A stretch of 58,669 bases of DNA, from the NCBI GenBank assembly GCA_963933055.1, contig CAWVSY010000020.1, positions 1 to 58,669 on the forward strand, read 5' to 3'. The notes under the pieces are model-generated. The model did no database searches. It was not told the DNA's origin and worked only from the letters and a program-made list of their open reading frames with translations. A program made the translations under genes and the position numbers. The stretch's first letter is position 1, and each line of letters begins with the position of its first letter. This document shows, piece by piece, positions 15,896 to 24,140 of this stretch. Origin of the DNA: Oleispira sp963933055. Its GTDB lineage: Bacteria; Pseudomonadota; Gammaproteobacteria; Pseudomonadales; Oceanobacteraceae.

Positions 15896-16669
15896 TTACC
15901 CTGCCCTGAGCTTCAAAAGCGCAGGAATATTAAATTCACCCTTCGAATCTTTTTCATACTGCACCCAAGCAGGATCTTTACGCTCAACCGCAATCATCGT
16001 CATACGATCGGCCAGTTCATTACCTTCTGTGCCCGCATGCGCTTTCACGTGCGATAACAAAACTTTATCTTTAATTTCATTATACAAAGCATACGCCTGC
16101 TTAATAATTTCAAGATTTTTAATTTCTCCCGTTTTCTTCTTCCAGCCATTCTTTTCCCAGCCCGCCGCCCAGTCGCGAATACACTGAATAGAATACATAG
16201 AATCACATAAAATTTGAGCGCTTAAGCCTTGTTTTGTCGCATGCTGTGCTAGCTGCAAGGAATAAAATAATGCATTCAACTCCGCGGTATTATTCGTACC
16301 ATTAGGGTTATAGACACCATACCAAAGCTGAATCAATTGATCGTTTTGATACACCGCAACCCCCGAACCCGCTTTACCTGGATTCGGATCACAGCCACCA
16401 TCGCAATAAATCACCACATCGGTTTTAATCGGAGGGGCCGATAAATTATTACCACGACTGGTTTTATTACTAGAGCCGCTGGCTTTGGAACTAGCACTAA
16501 CAGAGGAATTCACTGTTCCGCCAGCAAAAGCCGCTTCCGCTTCAGCCTTACTCGGGAACGATTTATACTTCGCACCAGAGAATTTCATAATTTGCTTCTG
16601 CGCTGTTGGCCAATCGGTATAAATTCCTGGCTCACGGCCAACCCAAATTACATAGAACTTTTTCGCCAT
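15896..16669 (-). CDS. rnhA: Ribonuclease HI with N-terminal hybrid-binding domain
   Basis: Degrades RNA in RNA-DNA hybrids. The N-terminus (KKFYVIWVGREPGIYTDW, then GAKYKSFPSKAEAEAAF) is the caulimovirus-viroplasmin/RHBD domain typical of eukaryotic RNase H1 and some bacteria. A Ser-rich linker (about 52-78) joins it to a catalytic domain with the full acidic set D90 (YCDGG), E130 (NTAELNAL), D156 (LCDSMYS), D221 (NELADRM) plus H211. 257 residues. Converges on moaE with a 27-bp gap. It is not the short E. coli-type rnhA, which may exist elsewhere in the genome, so the symbol is tentative. Confidence 0.9.
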   Translation of the reverse strand: MAKKFYVIWVGREPGIYTDWPTAQKQIMKFSGAKYKSFPSKAEAEAAFAGGTVNSSVSASSKASGSSNKTSRGNNLSAPPIKTDVVIYCDGGCDPNPGKAGSGVAVYQNDQLIQLWYGVYNPNGTNNTAELNALFYSLQLAQHATKQGLSAQILCDSMYSIQCIRDWAAGWEKNGWKKKTGEIKNLEIIKQAYALYNEIKDKVLLSHVKAHAGTEGNELADRMTMIAVERKDPAWVQYEKDSKGEFNIPALLKLRAG

Positions 16670-16824
16670 CAGAATCCCTTAACCGTCTTAATAAGATAAA
16701 TAATGAACAGATTTTAGCAGAAAATAACCCTTACTCTCGTCATTCAATTCAAGTAACTTTGATTCATCTATTGGCCGTTGTTAATCTCACAGCATCAGTC
16801 GCATAATAATAAGTGAAAATAAGT

Positions 16825-17337
16825 ATGATTAAACTCATTGTAAACGGCATCGAACACTCCCTCGATGTAGAAGCTGATACTCCATTATTATGGGTAGTCC
16901 GTGATTATTTAGACCTTAAAGGCAGCAAATTTGGCTGCGGTGCTGGCTTATGCGGCGCCTGTACCATGCATTTAAATGGCAATCCTATTCGCACCTGTAT
17001 TACGCCTATTAGCAGCGTAGCGGGCCAGTCTATTACTACCATTGAAGGTTTAGGTAATAAAGACTCTATGAGTTCTGTACAGCAAGCCTGGGTTGAGCAT
17101 AACGTTCCTCAGTGTGGTTACTGTCAGTCTGGACAAATCATGTCTGCAACCGCATTACTGGCCAATAATGCGAAACCAAGCGAACAGGATATTGATAATG
17201 CAATGAGTGGCAATATTTGCCGCTGTGGGACCTATCCTAGAATTAAAGCCGCGATAAACTCAGTCGCTGAAAACAACGCAACATCAAATAGTGAATTATT
17301 CACCAATATAATGCCAAACGTAATGGAGGCAAAATAA
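16825..17337 (+). CDS. Molybdenum hydroxylase 2Fe-2S subunit (isoquinoline 1-oxidoreductase alpha-like)
   Basis: Electron-transfer subunit of a xanthine-oxidase-family enzyme. A plant-type ferredoxin domain holds the first cluster (FGCGAGLCGACTMHLNG plus a later Cys) and an all-alpha domain holds the second (PQCGYCQSGQ and ICRCGTYPRI). From the ATG at 16825 it has 170 residues; a GTG at 16813 is in frame but less likely. Its stop overlaps the next start by one base (TAATG at 17337), so the two subunits are translationally coupled. No FAD-binding subunit gene is present, as in IorAB-type two-subunit enzymes. Confidence 0.92.
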   Translation: MIKLIVNGIEHSLDVEADTPLLWVVRDYLDLKGSKFGCGAGLCGACTMHLNGNPIRTCITPISSVAGQSITTIEGLGNKDSMSSVQQAWVEHNVPQCGYCQSGQIMSATALLANNAKPSEQDIDNAMSGNICRCGTYPRIKAAINSVAENNATSNSELFTNIMPNVMEAK

Positions 17338-19634
17338 TGACTTCATTAACGACGAATACATCAACGACAAACAGCTCACGCAGAACCTTCCTCAAAGCGA
17401 CGGCGATGGGAAGTGGTGGCTTGATGATGACGATCGCCCTACCCGGCTGTGCCACTCTGAAAAATGGCGGCATGAGTCAAGCAGGCAACCTTGAGCAATG
17501 GGATGCTAACGCTTGGCTGCGTATCGATAGCAATAACAGCATTCACTTCGTCTTAGATCGTGTAGAAATGGGTCAAGGCACTTATACTGGCATGACGACG
17601 TTATTGGCCGAAGAACTCGAAGTTGACCCTGAGAAAGTAGAAGTAAGCTTTGCGGGTGTTGACTCTGTTTATCGAAATACCATCTATGGTTTGCAAATTA
17701 CGGGCGGTAGTACCAGTGTCGCCAGTAGCTGGAAAATTGTACGCGAAGCCGGTGCTGCAACGCGTATTATGCTGATTAAAGCGGCGGCGAATACTTGGGG
17801 CATTAAAGAGTCTGACTGCAGTGCGGAAAATGGGATGGTGATTAATAACGCGACTGGCGATAAAAATAAAGGCAAACAAATCAGCTTTGGTCAGTTAGCT
17901 GCTATTGCCGCGACCTATTCGATACCTAGCGATATTCCTTTAAAAGACAAAGCCGATTTTAAAGTTATTGGTAAATACAATAAACGCCTTGATGCGCTTA
18001 AAAAATCAACCGGCACAGCAGACTACGGTATCGATACCGACCTGCCCGGTATGAAGTACGCCGTCTTTACTCGCGCACCTCGCTGGGATAGCCAGATAAG
18101 AGATTTTGATGCCAGTAAAATAGCAAACATGCCAGGTATTGAACACGTATTCGCGGTAAACAAACCCAGCGCTGTTGGTATTGCCATTGTGGCTAAGTCT
18201 TATTGGCAAGCACGCAAGGCACAACAAGCATTAACGGTTGAATGGGCCGACAGTGAACTAACTCAAATTGATGATGCTAGTATCTTTGCTCAGTATAAAA
18301 AAGATCTTGCTGACGATAGCGGTAAAAATGTTCGTAGTGAAGGCGATATAGAATCGGCATTAAAAAATGCGGCGCAAACCATTACCGCTGAATTTGAAAT
18401 GCCATTTCTTGCACACGCCACATTAGAGCCACAAAACTGTACCGCATGGGCAAAAGAAGATGGTTTAGAAATTTGGGCGCCCACACAGTCTGCCGATATG
18501 GCTCAAGTTGCGGCGGCAAAAGCTTCTCGTTATTCTTTAAACGATATTAAAATTAATACGACCTTTATTGGTGGTGGTTTTGGTCGTCGCATTAACCAAG
18601 ACTTTGTCGCCGAAGCCGCTGCTATTTCAGATCATGTTCAGCAACCGATTAAATTAATTTGGTCGCGTGAAGAAGATACACAGCGTGATTGGTATCGTCC
18701 TTCTAGTTATCACAAACTGAGTGCATCGATTGATAACGACGGCCAAATTTCTGGCTGGAATCATCAAATGGCAGGCTCGGGAGTATTTGATTATTTCGTA
18801 GGTGATGCAGCACCTGCACAATATCCTTTTATGCCTAAGTTTATGTTTGGCATGCTAGAAGATATCGGCAAGCTAGGTGAAGGTATTATTGCGCCTGCAG
18901 ACGGTTCTATTTTTGAAGGTGCAGAAGCAATTCCTTATGATTTTGCCAATATCAACGTCGATTATAAAAAATCGGACAGTGGCATTTTAGTCGGCAACTG
19001 GCGCAGTGTGGGTTACTCGCATAATGGTTTTATTATTGAAGCTTTTATTGAAAAACTAGCACAACTGCCACAAGTGAAAGCTAAAAAAGATTCGTATCAG
19101 TTCCGTTATGATTTATTGCATAAACACCCTCGTGCACAAGCAGTATTGAAAAAAGCCGCCCAAGAATCGAATTGGGGATCTCCACTACCGGGCTGTACAC
19201 AAGGTATTTCGATTCATAAATCGTTTGGTACTTGGGTCGCCGAAATTGCCGATGTCCAAGTTGACAGCTCTGCCAACACAGGGAATCAAATCAAAGTAAA
19301 GCGAGTTGTCTGCGTCGTGGATTGTGGACAAGTAGTAAACCCAGATACGGTCATCGCACAAATGGAAGGTGGAATTATCTTCGCTCTAACGGCTGCATTA
19401 TATGGCGAAATCACCATCAAAGACGGTATTCCACAGCAAACTAACTTCCATGATTATCAATTATTACGTATGAACGAAGCGCCAAAAGTTGACGTCTATA
19501 TTATTGCTAGCGATGAAAGCCCTACCGGAGTTGGCGAGCCCGGAGTGCCTCCACTTGCCTCTGCTGTGGCTAATGCTATTACGGCAAAAACAGGTCAGTT
19601 TTTTTATAAACTGCCCTTAAAACTTGATACTTAA
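17337..19634 (+). CDS. Molybdenum hydroxylase large subunit, Tat-exported (isoquinoline 1-oxidoreductase beta-like)
   Basis: 765-residue molybdopterin-binding subunit. The start has a twin-arginine signal (SSRRTFLKATAMGSG) followed by a hydrophobic stretch, so the folded cofactor-loaded complex is probably exported to the periplasm. Further on are HATLEPQNCTAW, the molybdopterin motif IGGGFGRR, and the catalytic Glu in GVGEPGVPPLASAVANA near the C-terminus. The substrate cannot be read from sequence; IorB relatives hydroxylate N-heterocycles or oxidise aldehydes, passing electrons to a membrane cytochrome. Confidence 0.92.
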   Translation: MTSLTTNTSTTNSSRRTFLKATAMGSGGLMMTIALPGCATLKNGGMSQAGNLEQWDANAWLRIDSNNSIHFVLDRVEMGQGTYTGMTTLLAEELEVDPEKVEVSFAGVDSVYRNTIYGLQITGGSTSVASSWKIVREAGAATRIMLIKAAANTWGIKESDCSAENGMVINNATGDKNKGKQISFGQLAAIAATYSIPSDIPLKDKADFKVIGKYNKRLDALKKSTGTADYGIDTDLPGMKYAVFTRAPRWDSQIRDFDASKIANMPGIEHVFAVNKPSAVGIAIVAKSYWQARKAQQALTVEWADSELTQIDDASIFAQYKKDLADDSGKNVRSEGDIESALKNAAQTITAEFEMPFLAHATLEPQNCTAWAKEDGLEIWAPTQSADMAQVAAAKASRYSLNDIKINTTFIGGGFGRRINQDFVAEAAAISDHVQQPIKLIWSREEDTQRDWYRPSSYHKLSASIDNDGQISGWNHQMAGSGVFDYFVGDAAPAQYPFMPKFMFGMLEDIGKLGEGIIAPADGSIFEGAEAIPYDFANINVDYKKSDSGILVGNWRSVGYSHNGFIIEAFIEKLAQLPQVKAKKDSYQFRYDLLHKHPRAQAVLKKAAQESNWGSPLPGCTQGISIHKSFGTWVAEIADVQVDSSANTGNQIKVKRVVCVVDCGQVVNPDTVIAQMEGGIIFALTAALYGEITIKDGIPQQTNFHDYQLLRMNEAPKVDVYIIASDESPTGVGEPGVPPLASAVANAITAKTGQFFYKLPLKLDT

Positions 19635-19650
19635 ATGAACGAAATTTTTT

Positions 19651-20667
19651 ATGAATGGTAGTAATTGGTTTGTATTACAACAGCTGAATCTTTGGTTAAG
19701 CCAAGGGATTCAGCCTTGGTTAGCCACTGTTATTGAAACCTACGGCTCTTCTCCTCGACCAGTCGGCTCAATGATGATTTATCATCCTGATAAAGGCATT
19801 ATTGGTTCGCTATCGGGAGGGTGCATTGAACAAGAGTTGATGAACCAATTAGCCGATGGCGATCTGAGCATAGAATCAATTTTCCCAAAGATCATTCGCT
19901 ATGGAGAAAGCGCTGAACAGCGCTCCCGTCTAGCACTGCCATGCGGTGGTCATCTGGACATTCTATTAGAAAAAATTGATCCCTCAGACCAGTTGCATTT
20001 TAATCAAATTGAGAAAGCACTGGATTCGCGCCAATGGATTAGTCGGCATATTAGACTAGACTTTGAAAGTGAACTTGAGACGGGCACGGCCCATCAGCAA
20101 GGTATTGGCATCACCACTGAAATCAGCGAATACGATGTTAAGCGCAATCTGGACATTCAGCGTAAGCCAAATGAAATTATTCATACGCTAAAACCCCATG
20201 ATAAACTGCTACTCATTGGCGCAGGTGAAGTATCCCGCTGCTTGGCTGAAATTTGCAAACACCTTGAGTTCGACATTACTCTTTGCGATTTTCGTGACGA
20301 GTTCTTGCAAGGCTGGCACGTTGATGGTGTTCAAGTAATTAAAGCCATGCCAGATGATGTCATTGCCGACGCATTTCACGATAATCACTGTGCAATCGTC
20401 GCCCTTGCTCACGATCCAAGAGTCGATGATATGGCAATGATGCAAGCACTAAAAACCGAGGCATTTTATGTTGGCGCCATGGGCTCATTAATCACCTCTA
20501 ATAAACGCCGTGAACGTTTATTAGAACTTGATCTTAGCCAAACTCAAATTGAAAAACTGCATGCCCCAATAGGGATAAACATTCATAGCCGAACACCCTA
20601 TGAAATTGCAGTATCCATCGCTGCGCAGCTAATTGAGCAGCGATCACATAGGCAAATAGCACCATGA
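19651..20667 (+). CDS. XdhC/CoxF family molybdenum cofactor maturation protein
   Basis: 338 residues. The N-terminal XdhC_CoxI domain reads WLATVIETYGSSPRPVGSMM and GSLSGGCIEQEL; the C-terminal Rossmann domain has LLLIGAGEVSRCLAEIC and VALAHDPRVDD, then FYVGAMGSLITSNKRRERL. XdhC proteins bind the cofactor, help sulfurate it and hand it to the apo-enzyme. It follows the large subunit by 16 bp and overlaps mocA by 4 bases (ATGA). Confidence 0.92.
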   Translation: MNGSNWFVLQQLNLWLSQGIQPWLATVIETYGSSPRPVGSMMIYHPDKGIIGSLSGGCIEQELMNQLADGDLSIESIFPKIIRYGESAEQRSRLALPCGGHLDILLEKIDPSDQLHFNQIEKALDSRQWISRHIRLDFESELETGTAHQQGIGITTEISEYDVKRNLDIQRKPNEIIHTLKPHDKLLLIGAGEVSRCLAEICKHLEFDITLCDFRDEFLQGWHVDGVQVIKAMPDDVIADAFHDNHCAIVALAHDPRVDDMAMMQALKTEAFYVGAMGSLITSNKRRERLLELDLSQTQIEKLHAPIGINIHSRTPYEIAVSIAAQLIEQRSHRQIAP

Positions 20668-21275
20668 ATCCAGATTTTGGAATATTAGTTTTGGCCGCGG
20701 GAAAAGCAAGTCGTTTTGGTAGCGATAAATTACTCGCAGAAATGCCCGATGGCCAACCTGTTATTAGCCATAGCTTGTTACCATTACAAGCGATGGCAAA
20801 AAGGTATCAATTAAAACTGTGCGTCGTTACTCGTGCTGATAACCATGCACTCATCAATTATTTAATTGAAAAAGATATTGATTATACACTCTGCCCAGAC
20901 GCACACTTGGGAATGGGCCACAGTATTGCTCACGGCATTAAAAGCACGCCCCTTTGGCAAGGATGGATGATTGCTTTGGCAGACATGCCTAACCTGACCA
21001 ATAATGTGGTCGAAGCACTTATCACCAATATTATTCAGAATCCTCACCAAGTGGTGAGACCTTCCATTGTACAAGAAGAAAAAGACATTCCTTCTCACCC
21101 AGTGTATTTCCCGCAATTTTATAAATTAAAATTAAATCAATTAACCGGAGACACTGGTGCTAAAGAGATTATTCAGCAGCAGAAGCTAATTACCATTGAT
21201 AATACAGAGCTTTTAATGGATGTAGATACCCCTGAATGTATAAAAAGCCTAAGCCAAAACAATCAAACTCATTAG
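20664..21275 (+). CDS. Molybdenum cofactor cytidylyltransferase (MocA/MobA-like)
   Basis: 203-residue nucleotidyltransferase that attaches CMP (MocA type) to molybdopterin-Mo. The nucleotide loop LVLAAGKASRFGSDKLLAEM is at the start, and MIALADMPNL carries the metal-binding Asp. Being in an operon with a xanthine-oxidase-family enzyme argues for CTP specificity (MocA), since such enzymes use the cytosine dinucleotide; GTP-type MobA cannot be excluded by eye. It ends 3 bases before the convergent PAS gene. Confidence 0.88.
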   Translation: MNPDFGILVLAAGKASRFGSDKLLAEMPDGQPVISHSLLPLQAMAKRYQLKLCVVTRADNHALINYLIEKDIDYTLCPDAHLGMGHSIAHGIKSTPLWQGWMIALADMPNLTNNVVEALITNIIQNPHQVVRPSIVQEEKDIPSHPVYFPQFYKLKLNQLTGDTGAKEIIQQQKLITIDNTELLMDVDTPECIKSLSQNNQTH

Positions 21276-21278
21276 GCC

Positions 21279-22164
21279 TTAATTAATACTGTGCTGAAAA
21301 TTAGGTGGCATTTTAGCTAATTCCCATAAAAAGCTATCTAACTTAAACGTTGCCGTTCTTAACTGCTGGTTAATTTCATCAATTTCTTTGCATACCTGAA
21401 GATAACGTTTACCACGCTTAACAGAATTTAAAGCTTGTTCAACTTTTTCCTTTTTTGTCCCGATATACTCCCTTAGTCTTTGATTATCTTTTTTAGGGTG
21501 TATTAAATAAAGGTATTTTTCTTGATGCCAATAAGGTGTCGCATAAATTAAATCTGTCGTTTCTAAAATTATTTTCTCTTCTAATCGAATCATCTTTTTT
21601 TGTTTTAACTGGTCTATATGGTCAGGTATTTTTTCAATTTTACTGTCTAATGAATCATTAGAGTTGTTTTCTAATAACTTATGACTATCACTATTATCCG
21701 TAATTGTTAATATCGCACCGCGATAAATCTCATCGTCACTAGGAATAATGGTTAGCGATAATCTCGCCCAAAAATATTCACCATTTGTTTTCAATATCGG
21801 CAATGATGCTTGCTGAGTTTTTTTTATTTTTTAAATTTATCAGTAAGCGTTTAAACAAACTTGCGTCTTCATTTCGAACTAAGCCATATACCGTCTTAAA
21901 GAATAAACTAGCCGCTGTGCCGCCTAGCTTTGCCAGCAATGTTGGATTCATATAACTAATTTGATCGCTTGCATTTAAAACTAACAAGCCTTCAGGTGAG
22001 AGTTCAACAAGATTTTGGTAACAGCGTTTCTGCTGTGAACCACAACTGGTGATGTGCAATGGAATTGTTTTTTCTGGCAGGCTGATGTCATCTGAAAAAG
22101 AAACAGATACATCCATATCACCATCATAGCTGTTAAGAATGGAAATAAGATCTCGTGCTTTCAT
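21279..22164 (-). pseudogene. PAS-domain protein split by a frameshift at an A8 run
   Basis: Two overlapping minus-strand frames form one protein. The first (22164 to 21778) ends just after LINLKNKK; the second, entered at the same place, continues TQQASLPILKTNGEYFWARLSLTI, the typical end of a PAS/PAC domain, and runs to 21279. The frames join if one A is removed from the A8 run (T8 on the plus strand, 21818-21825). Reconstituted it would be about 294 residues: PAS at roughly 45-165, then a helical C-terminal region of unknown type. No kinase, GGDEF or HTH domain is visible. It may be a true pseudogene, a phase-variable gene, a slippage-expressed gene or a sequencing error. Confidence 0.75.
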
Positions 22165-22191
22165 AATCCATTAGTCTCTAATTTTGTCTCA

Positions 22192-22208
22192 GTACATCTT
22201 ATATGTAC
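22192..22208. promoter_or_regulatory. Inverted repeat between the PAS gene and the ThiF-GNAT operon
   Basis: GTACAT-N5-ATGTAC, a 17-bp dyad in the 169-base divergent region, well placed to be an operator for a dimeric regulator of the operon starting at 22334. No clear -10/-35 was found beside it. Confidence 0.35.
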
Positions 22209-22333
22209 AACAATCGCTCTGCACTAAGTCATTAGTATGATCATAGCCCTAAAGCACTTTAACTTCCTTTCATTGTAAATGATTTTTTCCATGACTTGGA
22301 AGGTAAAGCTCTTATTGTTGTGTCATTAATTTA

Positions 22334-24133
22334 ATGCGTACAGTGGCTTCGAAATTTGACTTGGAAAAACTTATGTATTCTTTAGAGACAGAAAAACAAG
22401 ACTTTTATCGTGAATTCACTTTACGCAATGCCGGATTCATTTCAGATCAAGAGCAAGCAACCTTAAGAGACTCTGTTATTTTGGTCGCTGGCTGCGGATC
22501 AACTGGCGGCAGTGCCATTGAACTATTAGTAAGAAGTGGGGCTGAGAACCTGATACTAATAGATAATGGTACTTACGATCTAAATAATTCCAATCGTCAA
22601 AATATGACTCTTGATGATGTCGGTGAATTAAAACCTGAAGTATTTAAGTTGCGCTGCGAAGCTATTAATCCATTTATTAATATTGAAGTCTGCAATATCG
22701 GTATAACACCCGATAATGTAGAAGATTATGTAATACGTGCTGATATCGTTATTGATGCCGTAGATGTGACAGGTCGCTCTGGCCTAGAGATGAAGTTTTT
22801 ATTACATCAAGTATGTCATCAATATCACAAAGCCGTCATTTGTGGATATGACATGGCCGCAACACAATACATCCCTATTTTCGACTACCGAGACAAAACG
22901 CTTCCTCTGTTTGATAATCAAATCACAACCGATATGGTTGCCACAATGGAGCCATTAAAAGTTTGCACCTTTCTTGTTCCAGTGACTGAAATACCGGAAG
23001 CCATGTTTGAAGAGCTAGAAAGAAGCCAGCAAGGAAAAGATTACACATCACAACTCGGTATAGCGGCTAATTTATTTGGCACCATCACCACCGGACTTGT
23101 GATTGATATGTTAAATAATAAAAAAGTCAAAAAAGAATATACGATTGATGTTTGGAAATTAATTCGTGGTGACTATGAAGACCCTGAAAAATTAGCCATG
23201 TATCAGGATAATATTGAGAAATGGAAAGTAGAACCTGATCATATTGAAGACGATGAATTTTTGAAACGTTCAACTCGACATTATGATACCCCTCGAATTT
23301 CATCTTTTCTTAACAATCCTAAGAATAAAAAATATACGTTACACGAAACATCTAATTTAGTCAGTTTAGGTATCCCACATAAAGAAATCGACAGTTCGAT
23401 TGCTAAGCAATTATTGCGCTATGCCTTTGTTCATTATGCAAAAGTAGGTTTTATCAACCAAGAACAAGCAGCGAAAAGACTCTTGCATAGCGAGTCAATA
23501 AACGATCTATCAGCTGATGATGTGCATATTGTCGTTTTAGAGAAAGCAACTGCAAAAATCATGGCTTACTCTACTCTAAAAGCGCCCATCGATTTAGATG
23601 TTCAATTTTCTAAAAATGAAAGAGCACACTACTCAGTAGAAAATGCTTTTGGTAAAAATCTATACACAGGCATTGAAGCACTTGCCAAATACAACCTAGA
23701 GCAAGTTCGTGAAATTGGACGTGTAGTAAAAACTCACGAAAAAGATCCTGCACTATCTGGGAAAGTAGGCGTGATGTTATTGGCTGCTTATAAAGCACTG
23801 ATCACGAACCCTGAAAATAATATTCATGCCATGGTCGGTGACGGCGAAAATAATGTGACATTACGGAATTTAGAACTGTACGGTTTTAATCCAAACATTA
23901 TTCATTCAGCTGAAGTATCCATACCTGCCGATCACCTGTATTCAAGCCGCTATGCTGGGCGAGCAGTTTCTCCTTTTTGGTTTGAAATAAAAAACCTTGA
24001 TCAAGAAAAAGCGTTCAAGTTTGAGTCTTTATTATCATTTAAAAGTGAACAATTTTTAAATGAATACCAGAAAATAAAAACCAATTCTGAAGTAAAGAAT
24101 ACTACCTACCTACTAGCCGAAACAGAGAGTTGA
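22334..24133 (+). CDS. ThiF/E1-like adenylyltransferase fused to a GNAT/autoinducer-synthase-like domain
   Basis: 599 residues with no signal or membrane segment. Residues about 45-280 form an E1/ThiF/MoeB fold: nucleotide loop GCGSTGG (53-59), LIDNGTYDLNNSNRQN with the Asp and Arg contacts (77-90), Lys 100/105, the INP motif, and VIDAVD (139-144). The zinc CxxC pairs of MoeB/ThiF are absent. Residues about 340-560 form a second domain whose EIGRVVKTH (460-468) and VGVMLLAAYKAL resemble GNAT-type N-acyl-amino-acid/acyl-homoserine-lactone synthases. I infer carboxylate activation coupled to acyl transfer. First gene of a six-gene operon. The start is uncertain: the ATG at 22373 has a better ribosome-binding site (GGA, 7 nt). 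Confidence 0.7.
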   Translation: MRTVASKFDLEKLMYSLETEKQDFYREFTLRNAGFISDQEQATLRDSVILVAGCGSTGGSAIELLVRSGAENLILIDNGTYDLNNSNRQNMTLDDVGELKPEVFKLRCEAINPFINIEVCNIGITPDNVEDYVIRADIVIDAVDVTGRSGLEMKFLLHQVCHQYHKAVICGYDMAATQYIPIFDYRDKTLPLFDNQITTDMVATMEPLKVCTFLVPVTEIPEAMFEELERSQQGKDYTSQLGIAANLFGTITTGLVIDMLNNKKVKKEYTIDVWKLIRGDYEDPEKLAMYQDNIEKWKVEPDHIEDDEFLKRSTRHYDTPRISSFLNNPKNKKYTLHETSNLVSLGIPHKEIDSSIAKQLLRYAFVHYAKVGFINQEQAAKRLLHSESINDLSADDVHIVVLEKATAKIMAYSTLKAPIDLDVQFSKNERAHYSVENAFGKNLYTGIEALAKYNLEQVREIGRVVKTHEKDPALSGKVGVMLLAAYKALITNPENNIHAMVGDGENNVTLRNLELYGFNPNIIHSAEVSIPADHLYSSRYAGRAVSPFWFEIKNLDQEKAFKFESLLSFKSEQFLNEYQKIKTNSEVKNTTYLLAETES

Positions 24134-24140
24134 TGCCGTT

